Assembly: GCA_028291515.1 (NCBI GenBank)
Contig: JAQGHU010000050.1
Coordinates: 307,140-371,139, forward strand
DNA length: 64,000 nucleotides
Direction: 5' to 3'
Source: Schlesneria sp.
GTDB lineage: Bacteria; Planctomycetota; Planctomycetia; Planctomycetales; Planctomycetaceae
Positions 9,784 to 18,595 of the stretch are shown here, piece by piece. Every line of letters starts with the position of its first letter. The stretch's first letter is position 1. The notes below the pieces were generated by a model that worked only from the letters and a program-made list of their open reading frames with translations, had not been told where the DNA came from and did no database searches. The translations under genes were made by a program, and so were the position numbers.

Positions 9784-10359
9784 CTAGACTCCATCTCGTA
9801 TGCAGGAACTCTGCTGCTGTCCTGCCAGTTCGTCGAATCGACGTTCGAGAGTTGAGATGCGACCAAGTGCCTCCGCAAGACGTGTCGCCAAGATGTCGTT
9901 GTACGTGTCTTGAACCCGTAGCTTCTGCTCTAGAAGTTCCACAAGTCGCTTTCCTGAGACTTCATCCAGTTTACCTGCGACTGCGCCAGCCGTTGACTTG
10001 ATGGCACCTGCGGCACCAGTGGACTCAGCGACATTCGCAGCGGCCGCATACGTCTGCTTGCCAAGTTCAGCAGCCTTCACAACACCTGAAGTGCCCAGCG
10101 AGGCAGCCTTGGACGCAACCGCAATTCCCGTCGAAGATACTCGTGTGGATGCATCCCCCAATGCTCTCTTCGCTCTACCCCAGAATGGCGTAGAATCCGT
10201 TTTCGATGCTTCCGCCGACTCCGTAGCTTGTTCTAGAGGAATGCTTGGTGTGTCCAACTGCGTCGCTTCATCAAAAATAATATCTGGACCGTAATCTGGT
10301 GCCGGCGCCATCTCATCGCACTTTTCCTCATTAGGCTCCAAGGGCACAGCGTCAGACAT
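9784..10359 (-). CDS. Acidic/alanine-rich coiled-coil protein, partner of the nuclease-like gene
   Basis: Unrecognised protein of 191 residues. Residues 1-55 are acidic and likely disordered. Residues 60-125 are Ala/Gly/Ser/Lys-rich (GIAVASKAASLGTSGVVKAA), resembling a glycine-zipper or amphipathic membrane-active helix. Residues 135-185 (DEVSGKRLVELLEQKLRVQ onwards) form a predicted coiled coil. I start at ATG 10359 because AGGAG lies 8 nt upstream; a GTG at 10368 overlaps that ribosome site. The next gene begins two bases after this stop, so the products probably act together, with this one as a scaffold or membrane adaptor (inference). Confidence 0.65.
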   Translation of the reverse strand: MSDAVPLEPNEEKCDEMAPAPDYGPDIIFDEATQLDTPSIPLEQATESAEASKTDSTPFWGRAKRALGDASTRVSSTGIAVASKAASLGTSGVVKAAELGKQTYAAAANVAESTGAAGAIKSTAGAVAGKLDEVSGKRLVELLEQKLRVQDTYNDILATRLAEALGRISTLERRFDELAGQQQSSCIRDGV

Positions 10360-10597
10360 TGATAGCACTCCTAAGTTGAGCGACGTTGCTCAAAAATCCA
10401 GTACAAGTGTCGTTTCACTTCCATCGTATAAATTGCCGGATCGACATAAGTATTGCGAAGAAGATGTCATATTCACAATAGAATCGCGCCTAGAAAGAAT
10501 CCCTCCTCCACGGACAAACGACTTTCTTCGCGGTAGGCATCACAATGTCACGAAGTTGTGGAGGCGCAAACACGTCCTGAGTCGTCGCTCTTCTGCC

Positions 10598-10679
10598 GTC
10601 CCTAACGGGACTAAGAGATTTAGCTATCGCTTACCCACCGTTGAAACGGTGGGCTATTATCGTCCGTCCCTCACGGGAC
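10598..10679. repeat. REP-like cluster of short palindromes
   Basis: Three hairpins in 82 bp: GTCCC/GGGAC at 10598-10611, CCCACCGTT/AACGGTGGG at 10634-10653 with a 2-nt loop, and GTCCC/GGGAC again at 10666-10679. The first and third units share CCGTCCCT.ACGGGACT. The cluster occupies the 407-bp gap between the LexA-like gene and the accessory pair. The rest of the gap is comparatively AT-rich and shows no convincing gene. Confidence 0.7.
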
Positions 10680-10766
10680 TTGAAGAATTAAGGCGATTCC
10701 AAATCGAAGCGCATACGAAATGTCCGCCAAGTCTATCGCCGCGGAGCTGATTAAGGATCAATTCGT

Positions 10767-11402
10767 CTAGAACTGCCGGATCACGCCGACAACCAAGCCG
10801 ATGATCGTGGCTTTGGGGGTGAAGGTGGGGGGCTTGCTGCGGTTGATGGCTTCGAAGCGGATTCGGCGGGCTTCGCGGTAGTAGCGTTTGACGAGCGAAT
10901 GACCGTCGGCGTCGATCGCCAGGACCAGATCACCATCTCGGCAATCGGATTGGCGGCGGATGACGAGGTAGTCTCCTTCGGCGATGGAATCGTCCTGTAG
11001 GCCGTGTCCGACGACGCGCAGGCAGCTATGGGCGGGTGAGGCGAAGAGGCTCGCGAATTCTAGTCGCGTGTAGGGTTCGGGAAGCAGTTCGACTGGCTGC
11101 CCAATGACGAGTTGACCGATCAAGGGGAGGGCGGCTTGAGGTTGCGGTGCGTCGGTGAGTTGAATCGATCGAGAGACCGAAGCCTCGCGAGAGATCAGGC
11201 CTTTCTTTTCCAGGGCCTGCAGATGACAGGTGACTCCATTCGGCGATGTGATGCCAAAATGCTGGCCGATTTCGCGGACGGATGGACCATACCCGCGCGA
11301 GACGATGACTTCGCGCAGGTATTCATAGATCTCACGCTGTCGTGCCGTGACGACCGGTTGCTTTGGTTTGTTGTCCGACGTGGCAACGGCCTTCTTTGCC
11401 AT
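10767..11402 (-). CDS. LexA-family repressor lacking the catalytic serine
   Basis: The N-terminal winged-helix DNA-binding domain (residues 18-82) is typical of LexA: TARQREIYEYLREVI, GYGPSVREIGQHFGI, NGVTCHLQALEKKGLI. The C-terminal S24-type domain is also complete (LPLIGQLVIGQPVELLP to the end). However, the serine nucleophile normally found in G-D/M-S-M is glycine here (G132-H-G134-L, codon GGC), and the Ala-Gly cleavage site is Ile100-Gly101. The general-base lysine is kept (K172 in SLVKRYY). The protein should therefore not self-cleave and may be a constitutive or ligand-controlled repressor derived from LexA. A 98-bp repeat lies immediately upstream. 211 residues; normal LexA is about 200. 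Confidence 0.88.
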   Translation of the reverse strand: MAKKAVATSDNKPKQPVVTARQREIYEYLREVIVSRGYGPSVREIGQHFGITSPNGVTCHLQALEKKGLISREASVSRSIQLTDAPQPQAALPLIGQLVIGQPVELLPEPYTRLEFASLFASPAHSCLRVVGHGLQDDSIAEGDYLVIRRQSDCRDGDLVLAIDADGHSLVKRYYREARRIRFEAINRSKPPTFTPKATIIGLVVGVIRQF

Positions 11403-11420
11403 CGGTGAACTGTCCTTGCC

Positions 11421-11518
11421 CTAGTGCGTGTCGCACTTACGTGTCGCGTTGAAACAGGGGTTAGATTAAGCGGTTTTCTGCTCGCGGGACGCCACAGTGA
11501 GGTGGGATGCGTTCTAAG
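11421..11518 (-). repeat. 98-bp dispersed element, copy 1, upstream of the LexA-like gene
   Basis: On the minus strand this runs from CTTAGAACGC to CGCACTAG and matches 56035-56132 on the plus strand at 93 of 98 positions without gaps. In both places the element ends 18-26 bp before a start codon and points toward the gene. It contains a perfectly conserved palindrome AGTGCG-ACA-CGCACT (11423-11437) and a repeated GCGACACG. It may be a promoter/operator cassette or a small repeat element. Confidence 0.85.
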
Positions 11519-11526
11519 GAGACTGA

Positions 11527-11567
11527 TCAAAAACAACAACGCCGGCAGCGATGATCAGTGCCGGCGT
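11527..11567 (-). terminator. Rho-independent terminator of the thioredoxin-fold gene
   Basis: On the minus strand ACGCCGGCA and TGCCGGCGT form a perfect 9-bp stem (11567-11559 with 11547-11539), followed by TGTTGTTTTTGATC. It lies about 30 bp after the stop at 11599. Confidence 0.85.
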
Positions 11568-11598
11568 CGCTAAGAACTCGATTCGTTCCTTTAGACTG

Positions 11599-13077
11599 TT
11601 ATTTAATACCGCTGGCTGGTTTGACGGCGTTCTTGAGGAATGGCAAGTAGACTTCTCGCAAACGAGGTTCCAGATGATCAGCGTCCAGTGTCGTATCAGT
11701 CACGACGCCGGTCGGGTCCACCAGCCAGATTGTGGGGAGTGTGTTGATTCCGTAGTGAACGGCCAACGGTGAGTTCCAGCCTCGCAGAGCCCGGTTTGGT
11801 GAGAAGATTTGCGGCCACGTCAGGCCGGACTTCTCCAGAAAGGTCTCGACGGCACTTTCGTCCGCATCCAGGTTCACACCGACCACGGTAGCGTACTTTT
11901 CATACTTCTTCATCGTGGCCGTCAGCTTAGGCAGTTGCTCGATGAACGGCCGAGCATGGGTCGCCCAGAACACGACCACCACCATCTTGCCTCGCAGGGA
12001 TTCGATGTTCAGATCGTCGCCGTCCATTGTCGGGCCGGCCAACTCCAGGACCTTTCCCTTGAGTTGCAGTCGACGCGCGACACCCTGAGCCTGTTGGGCT
12101 TGAGGCGTGTCTTTGAACTTCGTGACCAGCAGCGAGTAACAGCTTTTGGCGTCTTCCAATTGTCCAGCCAGTTCACAAGTTCTGGCGGCGGCGGCGAGCA
12201 ATGTGACCGATCGAGCCTGCTCCTCGGGAAATCGGTTGGCAAACAACTGAGTATGCTTGGCGAATTCCTGGATCCATTTTGGCTGAGTCTGTCCGTAACG
12301 CAGGGCATTCGCATGCGTCAGGTTGACCAGAGTCAACTGCGCTTCGACAGCCGACGCCGACTGTGGCTTGCGTTCGTAGAAGACCTTCGCTGCGTCATAG
12401 ACGGCATCAATGCTGGCGGTGTCACCTTGCAGTGCCAGTTGCAGTCGAGCATCCAGCAGGTAGTGAACAGCGGCATCGAATTCCCCTTCTAGCTCTGGCT
12501 TCTTCGCGGTCGCGGCAATGCACGACTCGGCCAGTTTGATGATTTGCAGGTTGCGTTCTTTGCGAACAGACTTCGACCGTTCAAACTGCGCTTTCAGCTT
12601 CTGTTCGTCTTCCGCCGTCAACGGCTTTTCATCGAGATCGAGGTCTTCGTCTTCCATCAGCTCAGCCGGCTTGCCATCAGCCAACAAGGCGGGCTTTTCT
12701 TGTCTGGGTTCGTCGCCGGGCAGCGGCATGACTTTGACGCGTTGGATTTCGAGCAACAGCCATTCAGGCGAGCCTTTCTCGGGCTCCTTCGCGACAGCCT
12801 CTGCTTTCGCAGGTCCGGTAGTCGCAGCTTTAGTGGCCGCAGTTCCTTTGGTGGCCGCGGGATTGCCCGCCGCTGCGGCTGGATTGGTCGGTTTTGCCGC
12901 AGGCTTCAAGCCGGGCAGAGCCAGCGTTGGCAAACCCCCGGAGGACTCTTCATCGGTGTTCGAAGCCGTATCATTCTGGGCGACTTGCGTCGAGCCATTC
13001 GAGCCACCGCAGCCGCAAAACATCATGACCACGCAGCAGACGACTGCTGAACCCCACCAGTGACTGACAGAAATCAT
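11599..13077 (-). CDS. Thioredoxin-fold (TlpA/AhpC-like) lipoprotein without the CxxC motif
   Basis: I start at 13077 (MISVSHWWGSAVV), which has GGAGAGG a few bases upstream; an ATG at 13092 overlaps that site. The N-terminus is a signal peptide ending MMFCGCGG, a likely lipoprotein cysteine, followed by a low-complexity Ala/Thr/Pro linker to about residue 95. A helical region (about 140-330) contains TPR-like helices. The C-terminal 150 residues are thioredoxin-like (GKMVVVVFWATHARPFIEQL, VVGVNLDADESAVETFL, INTLPTIWLVDPTGVV). Where active family members have WCxPC this protein has HARPF, so both redox cysteines are gone. It is probably an envelope binding or scaffold protein and not a disulfide reductase. 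Confidence 0.8.
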   Translation of the reverse strand: MISVSHWWGSAVVCCVVMMFCGCGGSNGSTQVAQNDTASNTDEESSGGLPTLALPGLKPAAKPTNPAAAAGNPAATKGTAATKAATTGPAKAEAVAKEPEKGSPEWLLLEIQRVKVMPLPGDEPRQEKPALLADGKPAELMEDEDLDLDEKPLTAEDEQKLKAQFERSKSVRKERNLQIIKLAESCIAATAKKPELEGEFDAAVHYLLDARLQLALQGDTASIDAVYDAAKVFYERKPQSASAVEAQLTLVNLTHANALRYGQTQPKWIQEFAKHTQLFANRFPEEQARSVTLLAAAARTCELAGQLEDAKSCYSLLVTKFKDTPQAQQAQGVARRLQLKGKVLELAGPTMDGDDLNIESLRGKMVVVVFWATHARPFIEQLPKLTATMKKYEKYATVVGVNLDADESAVETFLEKSGLTWPQIFSPNRALRGWNSPLAVHYGINTLPTIWLVDPTGVVTDTTLDADHLEPRLREVYLPFLKNAVKPASGIK

Positions 13078-13280
13078 AACCTCTCCATCCATTGAGAGTT
13101 ATTACCAAGCCATTCACGACTGTTCCGGCTAGACCCAGCCATTGTGAGGGATCAGTCTTGAACGACGAATTCGGCCCGCGTACGCACGTTGGTCGGCGCA
13201 CCTCCGAACCTTACGCTGAGCGTTTTACGAGAAAGCCGCCCAATGGGGCAATAGGAAGTCGGCAAAACTTGCCGCTTGCG

Positions 13281-14615
13281 TCACGTGGGACGCGACTTCA
13301 CGCCCGGATTAGCCCCTTTACCCCAGCGCGTTTCGTGCTGGATCTGCTTGCGATGGGTATGCACCCCGACCATGAGCAGGTCAAACACGTGTGAGAACTC
13401 GAGCAGTGACTTCGAGAGGCGTTTTTTCGACAGGAAGTCCGCGGCTTTGCGATACGATTCTTCCAGAGATTTCCAATCGATCGCCCAGTTCTCATCTGTC
13501 GCCGCACGCTGTAACTCGCCTTCCATGCGAGCCAGGTACTGCAGGAACTCTTCGGTGACTCGGGCGGAGGCCGTTCGATACGGACGCCAGACAATGGTTG
13601 ATCGCGGATCTTGAACACGCGGCGTTTCGACAGTGCGCTTTCGTCGGCGACTCATTACCGTCCACCCGATGAGACCGAGCGCTGAAGTGATCATCAGCCC
13701 CGCACCGGCCGGTCGCTGGAGCGGATTCAGGCTGACTAGCCCCAGCCCCGTCAGAAACAGCATGGCGATCATGCAAATGGCGATGAAACCCCACCATCCG
13801 GCGTCGCCAGTTTCGCGCGTGGCGATGACAGGATCACTGTTCTGAGCCCCTTCGGGAATTTCACCGGCACGGATCACGATCACGGTGGTGTTGTCGTGAC
13901 CACCGCGAAGATTTGCCAGGTGCACCAGAAGTCGCGATGCCTCGGTCACCGGCAATTCACCAGCAATCATCCCGATTTCAGAATCGCTGAGCAGCCCGCA
14001 CAGACCGTCGGAGCACAGGACGAAGGTATCTCCGGGAAGCACGGGGAACGGTCCTTCCATATCGACTTGAACCGCCTGTTCGGGGCCCAGCGATCTGGTA
14101 ATGACGTTTCTCGGACACATCCGTTCCGCATCGCGCGGATGAACCTTGCGCTGCTGAATCAGTTCCCACACCAGGCTGTGATCGCACGACAACTGATCAA
14201 TCAGTCGATTGCGAACGCGATAGACTCGGCTGTCGCCGACATGCCCGACGATGGCTCCCTGTGGACAAAGCAGCAACGAAGTGCACGTGGTCCCCATCCG
14301 CAGAAACTCTTTGTTCTGCATCCCACGATCATAAATCGCTGCATTAGCCGCTTCGATTGCTGCCCAGAGAGCGTCTTTGGCATTCAGTTGACGAAGCTTA
14401 TCGAAGGCATGAGGAATGGTATCGACGGCAATCTTGCTGGCCAGTTCGCCCACGGCGTGACCGCCCATTCCGTCGGCCACGACAAACAGGTGCCCTCGCT
14501 GCTGCCAGGTTTCTGCATCTGGCGCGAGCTGTACCACGCACGCATCCTGATTGTTCTGTCGTCGGAATCCGACGTCAGTCAGCGCGGCGTAACGAACCTG
14601 TTGTTCCCAGAACAT
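13281..14615 (-). CDS. PP2C-family serine/threonine protein phosphatase with membrane anchor
   Basis: Dephosphorylates Ser/Thr phosphoproteins, usually opposite Hanks-type kinases. The PP2C (PPM) domain covers about residues 5-255, with the metal-binding and signature motifs in order: TDVGFRRQNNQD, VADGMGGH, GHVGDSRVYRV, LCSDGLCG and GGHDNTTVI. Two hydrophobic helices follow at about 272-293 and 300-320 (GFIAICMIAMLFLTGLGL, MITSALGLIGWTVM), then a cytoplasmic tail of about 110 residues that I do not recognise. The catalytic domain precedes the membrane segments, so it should face the cytoplasm. No kinase gene is adjacent. Confidence 0.92.
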   Translation of the reverse strand: MFWEQQVRYAALTDVGFRRQNNQDACVVQLAPDAETWQQRGHLFVVADGMGGHAVGELASKIAVDTIPHAFDKLRQLNAKDALWAAIEAANAAIYDRGMQNKEFLRMGTTCTSLLLCPQGAIVGHVGDSRVYRVRNRLIDQLSCDHSLVWELIQQRKVHPRDAERMCPRNVITRSLGPEQAVQVDMEGPFPVLPGDTFVLCSDGLCGLLSDSEIGMIAGELPVTEASRLLVHLANLRGGHDNTTVIVIRAGEIPEGAQNSDPVIATRETGDAGWWGFIAICMIAMLFLTGLGLVSLNPLQRPAGAGLMITSALGLIGWTVMSRRRKRTVETPRVQDPRSTIVWRPYRTASARVTEEFLQYLARMEGELQRAATDENWAIDWKSLEESYRKAADFLSKKRLSKSLLEFSHVFDLLMVGVHTHRKQIQHETRWGKGANPGVKSRPT

Positions 14616-15081
14616 ACGATCTCTTCATCTACGCGGCGCGTAGATCCCTGCCTCAACGACCCAGTGCAATCATCACGATGTCAATTACCGTTCCCAGCAG
14701 CGTTGCTTACATACTGAAACGAATTTCAGAGGTGACCCGCAACGCTGGCCGCCCGAAAGATAACATACCGGCTCGATTGTGTCGCTGGCGGTCTCGGCCC
14801 GGCCTGATGATCTTATCGCGCATCTTCAATCTACGGAAAGACCTGCTTCATGGCGATTTCATCTTTTCGAGATCAAGCCTTCATAGACGAGATTCTTGTG
14901 GTCAGTTACGGCTCTAATTCGCCGGTTGACTGCCCCGACGGCAGCCTGGTGGTTCGAAGTTGGCGGCAAAACCGGCCTAGGCTCACTTTCGGCCGAACAC
15001 TAGAATCCCGCTTCGTTTTGAGGACGCCGGCCCCGCTTGCGCTCAATCCTGACAACGAAGTTGAGATCAACGACTTTGACC
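14616..15081. other. Divergent intergenic region, no gene seen
   Basis: This 466-bp stretch separates the PP2C gene from the PEGA lipoprotein gene. I see only two small hairpins, CTACGC/GCGTAG near 14632-14646 and CTGAAA/TTTCAG near 14715-14730. It should hold both promoters but I cannot place them. Confidence 0.4.
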
Positions 15082-15549
15082 ATGAATGTTGCACCCCTGA
15101 TGCAGGCTCGGAATCCGGATGAAATCCGGATCATCCGCAGGTCGCGTCGTTGGTGGTTGGCGGGGTTGTGTCTCTTGACTCTGAGCCCCATGGGATGTGT
15201 CAGTCGCCGCCTGATGGTGCAGTCGAATCCGCCTGGCGCGATGGTGCTGGTCGAAGGACGCGAAATCGGTTACACGCCGACTGCGGTCGACTTCACCTAC
15301 TATGGAACGCGGGAAATCACGCTGATCAAGGACGGCTACGAAACGTCCACTCAGCTCGTTCCTGTCCGAGCCCCCTGGTACCAGTGGCCCGGCGTCGATT
15401 TCTTCTCGGACAATTTATTGCCATTCCGAGTCACCGATCGACGGACCGCCGCATTCGATCTGCAGCCGAAGCAGATGGTTCCCAACCAGGAACTCCTCAA
15501 TCGCGGCCAGCAACTTCGCAACGAAGCCCAGATCCCCGGCAGCCGCTAA
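15082..15549 (+). CDS. PEGA-domain lipoprotein
   Basis: About 155 residues starting MNVAPLMQAR. A TTG further upstream (15037) and an ATG at 15100 are alternative starts; none has a strong ribosome site. A basic stretch RIIRRSRRWW leads into a hydrophobic segment ending LTLSPMGC, a good lipobox. The PEGA domain follows directly: VQSNPPGAMVLVEGREIGYT, then REITLIKDGYET. PEGA domains are small beta-sandwich modules of cell-surface proteins. The C-terminal 40 residues are a Gln-rich tail. It converges on the mlaEFD operon. Its role is unknown beyond a structural surface function. Confidence 0.82.
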   Translation: MNVAPLMQARNPDEIRIIRRSRRWWLAGLCLLTLSPMGCVSRRLMVQSNPPGAMVLVEGREIGYTPTAVDFTYYGTREITLIKDGYETSTQLVPVRAPWYQWPGVDFFSDNLLPFRVTDRRTAAFDLQPKQMVPNQELLNRGQQLRNEAQIPGSR

Positions 15550-15554
15550 TAAGA

Positions 15555-15589
15555 TCATACGACTCATCGGTCGTATCAGTCCCTATTCA
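15555..15589. repeat. Short 'cgactcatcggtcgtatcagtccctat' repeat
   Basis: A member of a small family of intergenic sequences built from permuted TCGGTCGTAT/AGTCCTAT words. Related stretches occur at 22715-22770 and 31391-31446, in each case just after a gene end. No function is visible. Confidence 0.45.
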
Positions 15590-15614
15590 AGTATGCTCGC
15601 GGCGACAGCACTCG

Positions 15615-16784
15615 TTACTGCTGCCGATTCCCATTGTTGCCGCGGGCCACCGGCTTCTGCGGATTCAAGACTTCTGAATCCTTCAACCCGGCACTCGGAC
15701 GAACGGCCCCGCCGACACCCAGTAGTTCGGGATTGCGAGCCACCTTGTCGCTGAACTCGCGCAGGTCGCGCAGCACCGGTTCGACATTTCGCAGCAGGAC
15801 CGACAGCGATTGTGACGAGCGATCGAGGTTGTCGTACAGCGACGGATCGCTGGCAAACTTTTGCAGCGAGCCTTCCTTGGTGTTCACGAGCTTGGCGAAC
15901 CGATTCAGTTCGCTCATCAATTGATCCAGGTTGGTCAGGCTGCTATCCAGCTTGGCCACCATCATTTCGCCCCGTTTCCCGACCGGTTCGGTCACCTGAG
16001 TCAGGTTGACGAGGTTCTTGTTCACATTGTCGAGAACGAGTCGCGTCGACGCGACGGCTCCGCGAGTTTCCGCGATCGTTCGTTGAGTTTCGTTCACCAG
16101 CTTCGGCATCGCGACCAGCGTGTCATGCAGTGCCTGCTGGGCGGCGGGATCACCAACAACCTTGTTCGCAGACTTCAATAATTCGTTGACATGACTCATC
16201 GTCATAGTGAATTCATGGAGCGACTCCGCAGCCTTTTCAACCACCTGATCGAGGTTCCCGCGATTGGTTTCCATCAGGCCGTTCAAGTTCTTCGCCACTT
16301 GTTGCCATTCGCGACTGGTGGCCGTGACTGAGTCCAACACTTCGATCGCGCGACCTTCCATCCGCTGCACCATTTCCAGGGGATCCACGGCCAGGAGCCC
16401 ATCCATCCGCGCGCCTGGTTTCAAAGCATCACGAGCTGGCCCGGCGGTGATATCGACTGCGGTCTCGCCCAGGATCGAACGCACGATCACTGCGCGGCTG
16501 TCCGACGGGATCACAACTCCTTCGCGAACAGCGATCGCCACCAGCACGCCGCCGCGCTTTTCATCGAGCTGAATCTTGCCCACCGTTCCCACGGTCAGAC
16601 CGGCAAATGTCACGGGCGCAGTCTGATACAAGCCAGATGCCGATTCGAAATGAATCGTCAACAGGTATCGTTTTTGAGTGAACTGCTTCAGGTCGCCGAA
16701 TTCGTAGACCAACCAGCCGCCGATCGCCAGCGCGATCATGACCAGCAGGCCAATTCGAAATTGAAGCTGCCTTTCCGTCGCCAT
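15615..16784 (-). CDS. mlaD: MlaD/MCE-family periplasmic lipid-binding subunit
   Basis: One N-terminal membrane helix (residues 10-28, IGLLVMIALAIGGWLVYEFG) anchors an MCE domain at about residues 38-118 (YLLTIHFESASGLYQTAPVTFAGL onwards, with VGTVGKI). A long helical C-terminal part (about 150-370) contains repeated heptad-like segments, as in MCE proteins that form hexamers with a central needle. It binds phospholipid and hands it to or from the inner-membrane MlaFE transporter. At 389 residues it is about twice the size of E. coli MlaD (183) and more like actinobacterial or plastid MCE proteins. It is the third gene of mlaE-mlaF-mlaD. Confidence 0.9.
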   Translation of the reverse strand: MATERQLQFRIGLLVMIALAIGGWLVYEFGDLKQFTQKRYLLTIHFESASGLYQTAPVTFAGLTVGTVGKIQLDEKRGGVLVAIAVREGVVIPSDSRAVIVRSILGETAVDITAGPARDALKPGARMDGLLAVDPLEMVQRMEGRAIEVLDSVTATSREWQQVAKNLNGLMETNRGNLDQVVEKAAESLHEFTMTMSHVNELLKSANKVVGDPAAQQALHDTLVAMPKLVNETQRTIAETRGAVASTRLVLDNVNKNLVNLTQVTEPVGKRGEMMVAKLDSSLTNLDQLMSELNRFAKLVNTKEGSLQKFASDPSLYDNLDRSSQSLSVLLRNVEPVLRDLREFSDKVARNPELLGVGGAVRPSAGLKDSEVLNPQKPVARGNNGNRQQ

Positions 16785-16874
16785 GTTTCAACATCCTTAT
16801 GGAACAGGACCGCCGAACTTCAGCCCTCAGACCGAATTTCGAGCGCGGCACCCATGGCCCTGGGTGCTAGTCCT

Positions 16875-17705
16875 TTATGCGGCATACATCTCTTTCAATC
16901 GGGCCCCCGCTTCGCCGCGGACGAAGCTGGAAACTCGCACATCTTCCGATTCAAACGCATTCTCCGCGGTTCCTTCATAAATCACTTGCGGCTGACCAGG
17001 TGCCACGCGACTTAGCGGGTACAGCATGACGACTCGATCTGCGACACGCCGGACCGTGTTCATGTCATGAGTCACCACGACGCTGGTCACTTTGCGATTC
17101 AATTGCGTCTGCAGAATCAATTCGTTAATCACGTCGCTCATGACCGGATCGAGTCCCGTGGTCGGTTCGTCATAGAACACGACATCGGGCGACATCGCGA
17201 GTGCGCGTGCCAGGCCGACTCGTTTCTTCATCCCGCCCGAGAGATCTGATGGCCGCTTTTCCGCGACCACTTCTGCCAGACCGACTTCGCGCAAACGTTC
17301 CAGCACGACATCGCGAATCTGAGATTCTTTCAGCTTGGTGTTTTCTCGCAGTCCAAAGGCGACGTTTTCGTAGACATTCATGCTGTCGAACAGAGCCGCT
17401 CCCTGGAACAGATAGCCATACCGCAGCCGGTCGCGATGCATTTCTCGCGCGGATCGACTTCGAACTGGTCGGCCGTCCCAGCGAACTTCTCCGCGAGTCG
17501 GCTCGAGTAACCCCGCCAGCAGCTTGGTCGTGACGCTCTTGCCGCAGCCGCTTTCGCCGATGAGCACCAATGTCTCGCCGCGATGGACGTTGACCGAAAT
17601 GTCCTGCAAAACTTTCTGCGAGCCAAATTCCACGCTGACCCCGCGCAACTCCAGGACAGGAGCCGCGGTGGCAGGCAGAGCAGGGGACTTAACAGAAGAA
17701 TTCAC
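16875..17705 (-). CDS. mlaF: ABC-type lipid transporter ATPase (MlaF)
   Basis: ATP-binding subunit of the MCE/Mla phospholipid transporter. Motifs in order: Walker [16 protein letters not shown]-loop [18 protein letters not shown] signature [15 protein letters not shown], Walker [14 protein letters not shown] and the H-loop [10 protein letters not shown]. The GGMKKR form of the signature is typical of MlaF. At 276 residues the length is normal. It lies 53 bp after the permease and 90 bp before mlaD on the same strand. No mlaB or mlaC gene is present. Confidence 0.95.
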   Translation of the reverse strand: MNSSVKSPALPATAAPVLELRGVSVEFGSQKVLQDISVNVHRGETLVLIGESGCGKSVTTKLLAGLLEPTRGEVRWDGRPVRSRSAREMHRDRLRYGYLFQGAALFDSMNVYENVAFGLRENTKLKESQIRDVVLERLREVGLAEVVAEKRPSDLSGGMKKRVGLARALAMSPDVVFYDEPTTGLDPVMSDVINELILQTQLNRKVTSVVVTHDMNTVRRVADRVVMLYPLSRVAPGQPQVIYEGTAENAFESEDVRVSSFVRGEAGARLKEMYAA

Positions 17706-17758
17706 GGGCCGATCATCCGAATCAGGGGGTTACGCGGTCGAAATGGAACAACGGGCGA

Positions 17759-18595
17759 TTACAGCACGGTAAATCCCAATGCCCACAGCAGCCGGAAGAT
17801 ATTGTTCAACAGGATGACCAGCACCAGGTCCAGCACCAGGATCGCAATGAATGAACAGACGAACGAATCCGTGGCGGCTCGTCCGACCCCTTCCGCTCCG
17901 GATCCGCAATGAAATCCGCGATGACAGGCGATGATGGAAATGGCCGCACCGAAAAACATGCTCTTCATCACACCCGAGATCACGTCGAACGCCGTGATGA
18001 ACTGTTGAGAATAGAGCCAGAAAAAGTGGTCGCTGACGCCCAGCATCTGCACGCTGACGACCCAGCCGCCGAACATTCCCAAGCCATCGGCGATCAGCGT
18101 TAGTGCCGGGATCAGCCAGAAGCAGGCCAGGAAACGAGGCACCACGAGATACGAGATGGGATTTGCGCCCAACGCTTTCAGGGCGTCGATTTGCTCGGTG
18201 ACTCGCATCGTCCCGATCTCGGCGGCCATCGCGCAGCCGACTCGGCCGGCTAACATCGTTGCCGCCAGCACCGGCCCTAACTCTTTGACCAGTGAGACGT
18301 TAATCACGGACCCGATGCGGCTCTCCAAGCGATACATCCGCAGGGTGTCGTACGTTTGAACGGCCAGCACCATGCCAATGAACAGCCCGGTCACCGCGAT
18401 CACGGGGACGCTGCGCACACCCACTTCATACATCACCGGCCACAGCACGCGAGAACGAGGCAACTGCCCCATCAGGCCGCCTAGCGTGAGGAACAAAAAC
18501 CGAGTCAGGTCGCCAATCGCAATGATGAAATTGGTCACCAACCGCCCCACCGTGTGGATCGGCGTTGGATCGGTATCGAGTAATGATGCGGACAT
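17759..18595 (-). CDS. mlaE: MlaE-family ABC transporter permease
   Basis: Integral membrane subunit of the lipid transporter. The MlaE domain is complete: FIGMVLAVQTYDTLRMY, the conserved KELGPVLAATMLAGRVG, AAEIGTMRVTEQIDAL and ALGANPISYLVVPR, then four or five more hydrophobic segments to the end. I start at 18595 (MSASLLDTDPTP), where GGAGG lies just upstream; the longer frame to 18685 adds residues without family support. 278 residues; usual length about 260. It is first in the operon. Confidence 0.93.
   Translation of the reverse strand: MSASLLDTDPTPIHTVGRLVTNFIIAIGDLTRFLFLTLGGLMGQLPRSRVLWPVMYEVGVRSVPVIAVTGLFIGMVLAVQTYDTLRMYRLESRIGSVINVSLVKELGPVLAATMLAGRVGCAMAAEIGTMRVTEQIDALKALGANPISYLVVPRFLACFWLIPALTLIADGLGMFGGWVVSVQMLGVSDHFFWLYSQQFITAFDVISGVMKSMFFGAAISIIACHRGFHCGSGAEGVGRAATDSFVCSFIAILVLDLVLVILLNNIFRLLWALGFTVL

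Noticed and set aside
10598..10679. Possible CRISPR repeats
   Set aside because: The units are short palindromes with different spacing and only two similar copies; there is no regular spacer pattern and no cas gene.
10376..10750. 124-codon open frame upstream of the accessory pair
   Set aside because: It runs through REP-like hairpins, has no ribosome site and its composition looks non-coding.
14850..15122. 90-codon open frame upstream of the PEGA lipoprotein
   Set aside because: Overlaps the lipoprotein start in another frame and has no features of a protein.
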